Part shown: positions 14,814-24,701 of the stretch, in pieces
Position numbering within the stretch: position 1 is the first letter of the stretch
How the letters are laid out: each line of letters starts with the position of its first letter
DNA from: Pelodera strongyloides
Taxonomy: Eukaryota; Nematoda; Chromadorea; Rhabditida; Rhabditidae
Direction of reading: 5' to 3'
NCBI GenBank assembly: GCA_036852015.1
Contig: JAANDG010000069.1
Location: forward strand, 1-64,000
DNA length: 64,000 bases
Translations under genes and position numbers: made by a program
Notes under the pieces: model-generated
Database searches by the model: none
What the model was told of the DNA's origin: nothing
What the model saw: the letters and a program-made list of their open reading frames with translations, nothing else

Positions 14814-17800
14814 GTAATAATAATAATGATAATAATAATAAAAAATAATAAAGTAAATACCTCTCAATATGGGCCTTTCCAATGGGTAGCACAAAATCGT
14901 TACTCTGGAAGTCTTCGCTCACTGGGAACGTCTGTCCATAAAGGATTTCGTTCTCCAGGAACACAACTAAAATACAAAACAAATTAACAAATTATTTTTC
15001 CTGGTGACTTGCAATTTGCAATTATAGGCCAATGCCTTAGCGCCTTAGCATTGAACTTCCGGGGATCCTATACCTATATGATATTATTTAGAATTTCTTC
15101 TTCTTCAATATCGGAGGCAAAATTTCACTTTGTAGAATTAAATTAAAAATAACAACATCAGGGATGATGAGTACCATCATTTATGACGTGCAGGCAATGA
15201 TGCACCACCAATGTATAAGTATAAATACACGTCAACGTTTTAATAAAGCACCGTAGCAATGTCAGTGAAACATACGGAAAGTTCATTTCATGAGATATGG
15301 CTCAGTTTTCTGCTACGTCTCAGGTTATCACTGTTTAGCCTTTTGTCGCTTATTATTGCGCGGACAAAATACACGCCACATCGCTCGCAAAATATCAGCA
15401 AGACTGTGACACACATCGACACGCGAAAATTAAATAAATCAGCAAAATAACGATTATACAAATGTATAGAAAAATTTATAAGCACCTGGATTATCGTCTC
15501 TAATGGCGGCCTTGAGCAAACCCTTAGCGTCTTCTGCACTGTATGGAGCGACCACCTAAATATATATATAAAAATATACAATGGTAAATTCTTGAGTGAT
15601 GAAACATAAAAATGCTGGTATCTAGTTTTAGCAGCCTAACAATACAATCACAATTACAGGCACATGCGCACAGGTACAAATAAACAAAACTCGTACTTAA
15701 AAAGATTATTACTTCATGCATTTATGCTACTGATGCAAACAAATACAGTCGCAGTGGTAGAAAAAAGACACTTCTATGATCCAGGTAAAGCAGTTGGGAA
15801 AAATACACAATGTTACACTACAATACCAAAAATTACAAATCGCAATTCACAATATATAAACGACATCCAGTGCATGAAATGGCAAAGAAACCCTAGCATC
15901 CAATTTTGATAAATATTTCATTCTTAACAAAAAATTAATTAAATAAAAGAGATTACTAAACCCAAAATGATAATACCTTCATTCCGGGGCAGTGTGCGAA
16001 CCATGCTGAAAAATCCTGTGAGTGTTGAGCCGCAACACCGGCCGCTGCACCATTTGGACCTCGGAACACGATCGGGCAGGAGACCTGTGATTTAAATAGT
16101 AATTTCATTAATTTATATTCCACTGACAAATTGGGGCTAGGCGCAGCCTAGCCCTTTTTGGTTCTTCTCCGGGGGTTTCCCGGACCTGGGAGCACTCATT
16201 AATTAATAGCACAAAAAGTACTGGACCAAATGGGCTCTAATTTGGCAAATCTACTCTTCTAATGTTCCTCTACAACCCTGCAAAAACTCAGCCAGAAAAA
16301 ATCATTTTGAAGAGAAGTTATTAAAAAAACGACTGACGTATTATGTGGATTTTTTTTTTTTTTTTCTGTCCTTCCTTCCTCAATTTTCGTGGGCATCAAA
16401 GGCACACTTTTGAACTGGTCTTCATTATAGTATATCAGTGGGCGGGATTCTAGCAAAGCCATTAGAATTTTGAAATATTGATTTCTAATTATCGATTTAT
16501 TGATTTTTATGCTAATTTTGGTAATTTTTGGTACATTTTCGGCCCTAGCGCGCTTCTGAATGAAAATTTTGCGCCTAAACTTCTGCATTAGATAACTGAA
16601 GTGTTGCTGAGAATATTTCTCTCTCACGGCATCTTTCCCCGATATCGATTTCTTAGACTTTTGGGGCCTCGAACATTGCACCATCGCAGTTTTGTGCGCA
16701 CAGCGGAAGCCCCGCCCCTTTTGCCTCGTACCAGATGGGTTCATACCTCATAGTTTACGCGGACAGTGCGCAGTACATTATAAAATAAAGCATTTTCCAT
16801 GGAAAACAACCTCTAAATAATATGAATTCTTTTATATTTGGTTATTTTTTCACATGTTCAAGCTGGTAGCCTGGGATCCCCCTTTTTCTTTTGACAAATG
16901 CGTGTGCTTTTGCTGAAGTGTCGGTGAATAGGGAAATATTCAATGCGGAAAACAAGCGATAAAAAAATGGAGATTGTCTGAACAATATTCTATCAATATC
17001 GAGTATTTTATTCAGCACTCATTGGAATTTGGGTTGTCAGGAGTCAGGACGCTAGCAAAAGTTAATTAATGAGAAGTTGGAAATTCCAAGGCTTTAAAGT
17101 TGCAAAATAGTATTGTTTTTTTTTATTATATACCGGTCGCCTAACTCCTCCAGAGGCCTGAGGTGACCTTTACTTACAAAAACAACATGCCTTGTAGTAC
17201 ATTGGCAAAGCGTTTGGCTACAGAGCGGGAGGTCGTGCGTTCGGTTTCGGCCAAAGCCGAACGTTTTGCGTTCAACATTTAGCTTTTTTGATTGGCACAC
17301 TATCAGTGCCGTTTACATAATCATTGATCTTTTGTGAATTATAAAAGGAGAAAGAGCCCACTACTGTGTCTCACATAGTACTGAAGTTTCTCATTCAGAA
17401 ATTTATCAAATAATACTTCATGAATAAAGCTACATAATCCAATGTTTAACCTTCAGTCACTCTGTCCCTAATTAACTATATAATTCCTGTTAGTTTTCAC
17501 GACCCAGTAGCTGAATGGCGCAACTGGTAGAGCAGAAGGATTGTTAGTTATGGAATGATAGTTCGTTCGGGCTCTATTGTATATTGTATTGTAGAATTAC
17601 CGTCTCATGGAAATCTAGGCGTCCCAAAGGAGCCAACCGTCCCCATCATGGGACAACCGTCCCATGAGTGTGACAACGTCCCATTAAAGGAACAACTGTC
17701 CCAAGGGAATCTAGCCGTCCCATGGACCTCCCAACCGTCCCATAGACTTCCAAACCGTCCCATGAAAAGCTGACCTTCCAAAAAGTCCCAGAGCCCTCTC

Positions 17801-20800
17801 ACCTCAACCGACTCAATACTTTATTCTTTTTTTCCATTGCCAAAAAAGTTGATATGTAGTAATGTTTGAGTGAGGTAACATCCATTCTGGCACCATGGGA
17901 CGGTCAGATTTCCATGGGACGGTTGTCCCACTCATGGGACGCCTAAATTTCCATGGGACGGTAATTGTACAATAAATAGAACACAACTATGTTCCTCATC
18001 CGCAGTTTAGCGGTAATCGCAATCCCACGTTTCCTCCCAAACAAGCGGGAAACGCGGGATTCGGTTCTTAGTTCTTAGTGCGAGCGCTAATTAGTTTCCT
18101 TGCCGCTAACATAAGGCTTTGCCTAATGTATAATTGCGGGACATGATTGGCTAATCTGTCAGGAAACATGCGACTTTTCTTTTTGCGTGGGATTGGATGC
18201 TAGCCTGCCAGGAAACGAGGGATTTATTTTTGTTTCGCGGGAAACGTGCAGTAGAAGAACAGAGAAGTTCGCGCATCGACGAGCTTTTTGCAACAATGGA
18301 TACTCGAGGCTCACGAAAAATGCAACTCCTAATTCATTCTCCTAATTCCTAATTCATAAAAAAATTGAGCGCCATAGGGTAAAACAGTTTAGTGAAGTCA
18401 TCAATTTATGACAAATTTGGGTTTCACGCATAAATAGTCCATGTTATGCAGCGTATAGGGGTATAGTATAGGTTAGTAGTTTTTGAAGAGTTTTTGAAGT
18501 TTTTTTTTTTGAAGTTAGTAGGTGAGTAGTTTTTGAAGACAGCGTATAGGGGTATAGTATAGGTTAGTAGTTTTTGAAGTTAGTAGGTTAGTAGTTTTTG
18601 AAGACCGCGTATAAGGGGTATAGGATAGGTTAGTAGTTTTTTTTGAAGACGAACAAGGTTTAAATTCTTTTCCAGTCAAATGCATAGTTGCGGAACAACG
18701 ATCGAATTGTAGGCAAAGAGTTAGAAGTTAAAGTTTATTTATTCCGTCCACTCATACTAACATTAGCCCGTATTCTCGGGTCGACGGAAACGTTCCGTTT
18801 GGGAAATCCTTTGTATGCAAATTTCTCGACTATCTAGACTAGCTGGAGGAAAAATTTGCATACGAATGAGCTCCCAAACGGAACATCCCCGTCGACCCGA
18901 GAATACGGGCTAATAAGTGTGTTCCATGAGGATTTGGCTTGTTTATTGGAAGCTACCACTAACACCTAACCTAATGACCATAATCTTTCTAAAGGAAAAT
19001 TATCTTTATGAAATTAGGTGTGAAATTTTTATTAAAATAAAGAAATTATCTTTCGATAAAACTAAAGACATTGAACACCTAGTGTTCTCCAACTGTTTTA
19101 ACCAACGAAGAATGATAAGTTGCAGAATTGACCCTCACAATCAGTGTATAATGCATATTTAATTGTGTGAGTTACTTATTTATATCCCGTAATGAACATT
19201 CAATTAGTTCGGCGTTAGGCCTGATATTTTCCAAATATCTCTAAAAAGAGGAAAATTATTTTATCGTGAAAAAGTGCTCTGTTTTAGGTAGGTGTTTTTG
19301 GCTCTTCTCGCCATCATTACAATGAAGTACTTAGCTAATTATCAGAAAATTTAGCGGCGACAAAAAGAGACCAATTCGGTTGTGGGCTGCATCTACAAAA
19401 AGTGAAAAATTCATTATGTTAATACTTAACTCTTTTATGAAAATGACCAGCCGGTTCTTCCGACTGCAAGAATCGGCCTTCGGCCGATTGTTACCCTACT
19501 ATTTAAATTTCCTATGATACTATGATTCTTTACTTTTATTTGCTAATTATTTATTTATATCCAACGGGGACCAAAAATTGCGGCGCTCCATTTGTCTGCT
19601 GGTTCACGTAAACTTTTGAAATGTGTTTCGAACTATGGAAGTATACATAAAGATAATTGAGCAAGTGGACAATTTAAAGAAGGAAGTGTAATTTTTTTGA
19701 AGCTGTACGGTAGTACTCCTTTTGTGGCATACCAATATATAAATGCCTATTGTCGGTCTCACATAACAATGTAGATCAAAACACGACAAATACGTAACAT
19801 ATCTGAAAAGGGTCTCGCTTAGTGAAATATATTTCATAGATCATTTTCATTCGCATAGTTCGCTTTCTATTCACTGAACAGACATGTTTTTATTTAACTT
19901 CTACACCTGTGTGACTGCTCAAATAGTAGCCTCCAAGTTTGAGTAGTGCTAAAAACTATACGTCTATCGTTACACCTTTTCTCCAGCCGCAATTTTGGCT
20001 CCCCGTTGGATAGAAATAAAGAATTAGCAAATAAAAGTAAAGAATCATAGTATCATAGGAAATTTAAATAGTAGGGTAACAATCGGCCGAAGGCCGATTC
20101 TTGCAGTCGGAAGAACCGGCTGGTCATTTTCATAAAAGAGTTAAGTATTAACATAATGAATTTTTCACTTTTTGTAGATGCAGCCCACAACCGAATTGGT
20201 CTCTTTTTGTCGCCGCTAAATTTTCTGATAATTAGCTAAGTACTTCATTGTAATGATGGCGAGAAGAGCCAAAAACACCTACCTAAAACAGAGCACTTTT
20301 TCACGATAAAATAATATCTTATGGTTTGTTACATCCCATTTACATCAGTAATACAAGTAAAATAAGACTAATTTGAGGTTAACTCTCTACATAAAATTGA
20401 GGTCAATGCTCTTATGCTAGACGAGCAATGGCTTGATTGTTTACAACAACGAAACTCAAAATTATGGCTTTATGCGGATGCGGTTTGATTTGGCAATCTC
20501 TGTTTTCATCGTTTTACCATAACACAAATTCACACTTACATATTCAACAAACATGATCTGACAAGAAAATATTAAATTATTAAATTTCACTCACACGTCC
20601 AGCAGACATATAATAGGTCTTCGCAGCAGAATTGATCATCTGATCAATAGCCTGCATGGAGAAGTTGAACGTCATAAATTCGCAAATGGGTCGAAGGCCT
20701 ATAACAGAAGAAAATGTGCTTGTCAATAATACAGGACATAAACATAAATAGGGTCCGCACCTCAACTTTGGGGAGATGGTACAAGCCTTCGTCTGGAGGT

Positions 20801-22452
20801 GATTTAGACTAATTTTTGCATATAATGTATAAGGGTCGGAAGTTGACGGCTTTCTTTTAGGGAGATGGTTCACCCTACCAGAAGGGTGACAGGTGACAAC
20901 TAGAGATGGTCGTCCGCATTTGGTGGGGCGCTTTATGCTATGCAATAATATGAAGCAGCAATTCAAACACGAGAATTAAAGTTTAATATACTGCAATTTA
21001 ACAATTGGAATTACACATTCAATATACATATAAACTACAAAATAACCACTAACTCTGAATATGATAGTGTATTTATCTCCAGTTTCGCAGGGCCGAAACA
21101 GGGCGAATCTGGCCCAAAAATCATTCAGCGCGGCTTTCACTTTCCATACATAAGCACAATTTGAAACTCGCTACAAAAATTGAAAATCAGGGACAAATTT
21201 GAATTTAATACAGATATTCGCATGCAAGTAGCTAATACGTGTACTAATTCAAATTTGTCCCTGATCTTCAATTTTTGTAGCGAGTTTCTTAATGAGTTTC
21301 TATATGGAAAGTGAAAGCCGCGCTGAATGATTTTTTGAGGTGTTTCGGCCCTGCGAAACTGGAGATAAATACACTATGAATTGAACATACCCAAGAAAGA
21401 AGAAAACAAACGCAGGAGAAACGAGAAATAACGTAATGAAACAATTGTGAATAAATACAAACACATAAATACTTATTGTTCACGTTTTTTTTATAAATTG
21501 ATGAGAAACAGAGAAACGCACCATTGAATGCTGCTCCAACAGCAATTCCGGCAAAGCCCATCTCAGTGATCGGGGTATCCCAAATGCGATTATCGCCATA
21601 CTTCTTCCACAGCCCCTTCGAGACCTAAACGTAATCTAATGATATTGCACTGAGCCAAAAAAAAAGTCCAAGTGGCAAACAACTCAACCGAATGGCTGGT
21701 GTATAAAGTTAACTCAGCTTCTTATGGCATTCAAACGCACTTTTCCGTGGTGGCTAGTGGCAGAGAAGCTATAGCAAAAATTATTGCAGCAAGGATTGAA
21801 AATCCACTAAATATTAAAGACGCTAACGCTTCAGAACAACCATAAATTAATTACTGTGTTCTAGAAACTGTAAATAAATCAAAGTTGACACCAGACCAAA
21901 ACCACCGACCTTATAAGCTCCGTCGTACTGTGCGACCTCCTCGCCCATGAGAAACACACGTTCATCACGCTGGATTTCCTCATCCATAGCCTGTAATATA
22001 AAAACACATGGAAATGGCTATACATAAAACAAAGAAACATATATCGTCCTAAACGAATGAGGGCTACTTGTTTTGTATATTTAAGGGGGCGTTCGGGTTG
22101 CTCTTTCCGAAAGGAAAACAGGCAATTTTGTCGTTGGTTCTAATGCTTGGAGAAAGCAAAAAATACAGTATAGCATGATGCTAATTCATACTGTATTTTT
22201 TGGAATATCCTTGACGAAGCTGTCCGTAGCTGACGTGATACAATTGTATATTTGCTAGACGCTACTTGTATATAACCATTCTCCTTAGCAGAGTTCGATG
22301 CCAATATAACCATAAAACGGAGTCTGAAGTCTAACCTGGTTAAGCGCGTCTCTAATGAGGACGCTTCCGGGTGCGGTAGCCATATTCCTCTGCTGCAGGC
22401 CGCGAAGCACGTGCCGCGCCATACTGGCGTTCAACTTCTGCAGAACTGGCAT
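12532..22452 (-). CDS. pdhb-1: Pyruvate dehydrogenase E1 component subunit beta, mitochondrial
   Basis: Eleven exons join in phase: 22336-22452, 21910-21990, 21522-21624, 20595-20698, 15977-16084, 15486-15555, 14861-14966, 13873-13969, 13361-13466, 13001-13073 and 12532-12643. The product is the beta chain of the thiamine-diphosphate E1 heterotetramer, which decarboxylates pyruvate in the mitochondrial matrix. Matching segments include [60 protein letters not shown] and [15 protein letters not shown]. The C-terminal half has the transketolase C-domain fold ([38 protein letters not shown]) and ends in KKSLNIK. The first exon supplies an Arg-rich, acid-free leader ([18 protein letters not shown]) typical of mitochondrial import. 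An ATTTCAG acceptor lies 14 bases before the chosen ATG. The fourth intron (16085-20594) is 4.5 kb and packed with repeats; the other introns are mostly under 1 kb. Confidence 0.96.
12847..12925. repeat. CA/TA dinucleotide microsatellite
   Basis: ACACACATACACACACACATATATATATATAT-type repeat inside the last intron of PDHB. It has no coding function. Confidence 0.7.
14121..14260. repeat. Divergent MITE, GAGGCC...TTCACC family
   Basis: GAGGCCGTATTCACCAACA at the left is mirrored by TGTTGGTGAATAGCCTC at the right, with the CAGGGAGCCCTCC / GGAGGGTTCCCTG pair just inside. The ends resemble the GAGGCCATATTCACC family seen at 26818, 46978, 50503 and 63759, but the interior differs, so this is either a diverged relative or a sister family. 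It lies in a PDHB intron. Confidence 0.6.
14466..14570. repeat. GC-palindrome repeat flanked by AAT repeats
   Basis: CGGCCGCTCCGACCCGCGCTCCAGGAGACAGG followed by the palindrome GCGCGCGATAGCGCGC lies between short AAT runs. The same words recur at 43760-43810 (GAGCCCAGGAGCCAGGCGCGCGATAGCGCGCCTGG), so this is a dispersed GC-rich repeat. Confidence 0.65.
14696..14851. repeat. AAT/ATT trinucleotide microsatellite, about 150 bases
   Basis: A long AAT array with occasional AGT and ATG variants ends 10 bases from the 5' splice site of the PDHB intron that starts at 14860. Open frames reading poly-Asn, poly-Tyr or poly-Leu through it are artefacts. Confidence 0.95.
17094..17300 (-). repeat. tRNA-like / SINE-like relic
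   Basis: Around 17190-17265 the plus strand reads TAGTACATTGGCAAAGCG, then GTTTGGCTACAGAGCGGGAG and GTCGTGCGTTCGG. This order of A-box-like and B-box-like words (TGGCAAAGCG ... CGTTCGGTT) is typical of tRNA-derived sequences. A full cloverleaf does not form, so I read it as a degenerate tRNA-derived repeat in the PDHB intron. The strand is uncertain; the tRNA-like order reads on the plus strand, while a run of Ts at 17116-17124 lies on the opposite side. Confidence 0.35.
17503..17580 (+). repeat. Degenerate tRNA-like sequence
   Basis: CCCAGTAGCTGAATGGCGCAACTGGTAGAGC looks like the 5' half of a tRNA with an A box, and AGTTCGTTCGGGC 40 bases later looks like a B box. The acceptor stem does not close, so this is a pseudo-tRNA or the head of a SINE rather than a functional gene. 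Confidence 0.35.
17590..17965. repeat. Cluster of CCGTCCCATGG / CCATGGGACGG palindromic units
   Basis: At least ten copies of CCGTCCCAT or its complement ATGGGACGG, spaced by 10-25 bases, occur in two opposed blocks: forward units at 17590-17765 and inverted units at 17893-17960. Together they can fold back on one another. The repeat lies within the long PDHB intron. Confidence 0.75.
18452..18655 (+). repeat. Tandem repeat with GCGTATAGGGGTATAGTATAGGTTAG unit
   Basis: A unit of roughly 90 bases (GCGTATAGGGGTATAG, then TATAGGTTAGTAG and TTTTTGAAG) is present about three times with internal length variation. It is non-coding and lies within the PDHB intron. Confidence 0.8.
18763..18914. repeat. 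Small foldback element with 60-base arms
   Basis: TTAGCCCGTATTCTCGGGTC at the left matches GACCCGAGAATACGGGCTAA at the right. The pairing continues through GACGGAAACGTTCCGTTTGGG and GTATGCAAATTT, leaving a small loop. It is probably a MITE and is in the PDHB intron. Confidence 0.8.
19255..20315. repeat. 1.06-kb foldback element with ~330-base near-identical arms
   Basis: The left arm (19255 to about 19585) and right arm (about 19985-20315) are reverse complements with almost no differences over some 330 bases, from ATTATTTTATCGTGAAAAAG inward to CAACGGGGACCAAAAATTGCGGC. Each arm contains the palindrome GAATCGGCCTTCGGCCGATT. The 400-base centre has only a 77-codon open frame (19604-19837) with no recognisable domain. 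Such close arms imply recent movement or gene conversion. The element lies in the fourth intron of PDHB. No transposase is present, so it would be non-autonomous. Confidence 0.88.
21064..21377. repeat. Foldback element, 314 bases
   Basis: ATAGTGTATTTATCTCCAG at the left pairs with CTGGAGATAAATACACTAT at the right. Pairing continues through TTTCGCAGGGCCGAAACA, ATTCAGCGCGGCTTTCACTT and TCAGGGACAAATTTGAATT, leaving a short loop. It is a MITE-like element in the third PDHB intron. Confidence 0.85.
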
Positions 22453-24701
22453 GTTCGCAGGTTTACCTGAAATAACTAACAATAATTGAAAACATGTAAA
22501 TGCACGGAATGGGAATGATATGGAATTGGAGAACAGAAAATTACCGAGGAGAACAATATATCCAGTCAAAAACCATTTACTCAGAAAGGGAGGACCAATT
22601 CCAGGGAACGCTTTCGCAGTGACAGGAAGAGGGATTCAACATAGATACAAAATACATGAGTTTGCATGCATGACATTCTGGTTCAGGATTTCAAATCCTT
22701 AGAAATCAATTTATAGGCATCTAGCACGGTGTCAGTTACTTTATATGTACTTTCTTTGTGCACGTGAGTAATTAGCGCAATGCACGACTAATTAGCCACA
22801 AATATGTAATAGAAAAAGCTAAAGCAAAATGAAACAGAGAGAAATTTGAGTTCAACGTGAACGCATGGTTATGATGAAAAAGCGCTCGCGCGCGTCGATT
22901 TTTCGTCATTTGTTTCTGCACGTTGTCTTGACCACAAAAGTATACGGTATCCTTACCCATACGGTATCCTTACCCACTCGCTCAAATTACCATTATTAGT
23001 TAATTGTAGATGTGTGTTAGATTTCAACTTTTCAACTCCAGGAAAACATCAACTAGACAATAGGAGTGTCCAACGAGTACGTGCGTGCACGTGCACAGTA
23101 CGGTTTTTTACGACCACATCTGGAAGTCTGACCCCAATATAAAAACTCGAACATCCTATGAGTGTATGAAAACACGCTGTTCAATACTATTGTTCTAGTA
23201 TATAAAAATATACAAAAAAAACTCATTATACAAAAAAAACGAGCGTTCAACCACAACATATTATAGCCTAACTCCTTAATCCGTTCTCATATATTACACG
23301 CGCTACAAGAAGCTATACTGTCCACCACAATTTGCAACACAATGTTTAAATTCTTATAATTTGACTTCCTTCAAAAGGATAAACACTAGAGTTTTCATTC
23401 ATTAACATTAAGGGTGTGCCTCCACTTACTGTCATGGTTTGCATTGGTTGGTTTCTATAGTAGTTTTCGTAATTCGCTCACACTAGGAAAACCACAGAAA
23501 AACACAATCGCTCAGCATTCATTTGTGGTATCCAAATTCAATATAAAGAGAATAATACAATATTTATTAAATTTTTGTATAATACAATGAAATAATGTGT
23601 GCAGGCTAGAAGAAGAAGAGAGAAATGGATGGAAGATTGAATGTCGATGCCGCACAATTCAATAGTCAAATTGATTCCTTTTTGAAGTTTTCCGGCGGTA
23701 GAGTGTAAGTCGAGTGATATACTCTATCTGAAATATAAATAAATGAGTCGATACATTTCAATCGATATATGCATATATATGCAATGATATAATAAACTTT
23801 TTTTAATGATTCCACAAAAATATATTAATAATCAATAAATACTTTATTACGCATAAAAGCACCTTATTCGACAGCACAATAATGCCAAAAATATATCACA
23901 AAATATAGAACCCAATTGCACACATTGCGAATGATAAGGAAAAATATTCAAAAGTGAGGAAATTTGGCATTTGTATAAGTAGTAATCTCTAAGGGCGAAA
24001 AAAGTCTCTGTACTATGTATTTATGAAATTTTATAGGCAATCGTATCCAAGAGCGCAAAATTCATCAGTTCGGAAAATAATAATTATTATTATCGAAAGA
24101 ATAACAAATTATCTTAGATGTTGTGTACATTTAGTAATCTCTCTCTCTCTCTCTAAGCGAACACTTTTTAAATATGAAGTTCAAAGCAAAATGAAACTTC
24201 AGCAATAAATAAATAGATATAAAAATTATCACAGACTACGCACAATGTTAAAAGGCACAACAATACAAGCATTCAGCGACAAATGATATAATATAAAAAT
24301 AATATCTGAAATAAAAAGTGCATTTACAGGAAAAGACTAGTAATTCGCCGTCGCGAGTTTCTAACCACGTCAATCAGTAAAATTCACAAGAACCATAAAG
24401 ACTTCACATACCCTACCATTACCAATTATTTACAACTAATTTGAATACACAATTGGATACTGTACTCACTTAAATACCTCTTCAACTACCGATACTGTAT
24501 GTCTATAGCCTTCAATTCTATACAAGTACATTACGGTATCTCGCCAACATTTTCAATCCTCGCCTTAATTTTTTTGATTCATTGTCATTGTCAATCTTGC
24601 AAAGAAGGTTCTCATCATTCCGTAATTCAAGATGGGGTCGCGTCTCAGAGTCTGTTTGTCTCATATACTCATACCCATCGAGTAACACATATCATTCCTT
24701 C
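22453..24701. other. Intergenic DNA between VPS8 and PDHB
   Basis: The stretch holds the presumed VPS8 3' UTR at its upper end and the PDHB upstream region at its lower end. Visible items are a direct duplication of TACGGTATCCTTACCCA near 22945-22975, a (CT)n run at 24137-24155 and AT-rich filler. Short open frames (for example 23053-23259 and 24499-24819) show no domain or splice logic. Confidence 0.5.

Noticed and set aside
14631..14982. Open frames of poly-Tyr, poly-Leu and poly-Asn
   Set aside because: They are translations of the AAT microsatellite in a PDHB intron.
16259..16744. 161-codon minus-strand frame in PDHB intron 4
   Set aside because: Lys/Arg-rich with T-run-derived segments, no known motif, and surrounded by repeats.
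17503..17580. Functional tRNA gene
   Set aside because: A-box and B-box-like words exist but the acceptor stem does not pair, so I list it only as a tRNA-like relic.
17590..17965. CRISPR-like array
   Set aside because: Units are short, occur in both orientations, have irregular spacing, and the genome is eukaryotic.
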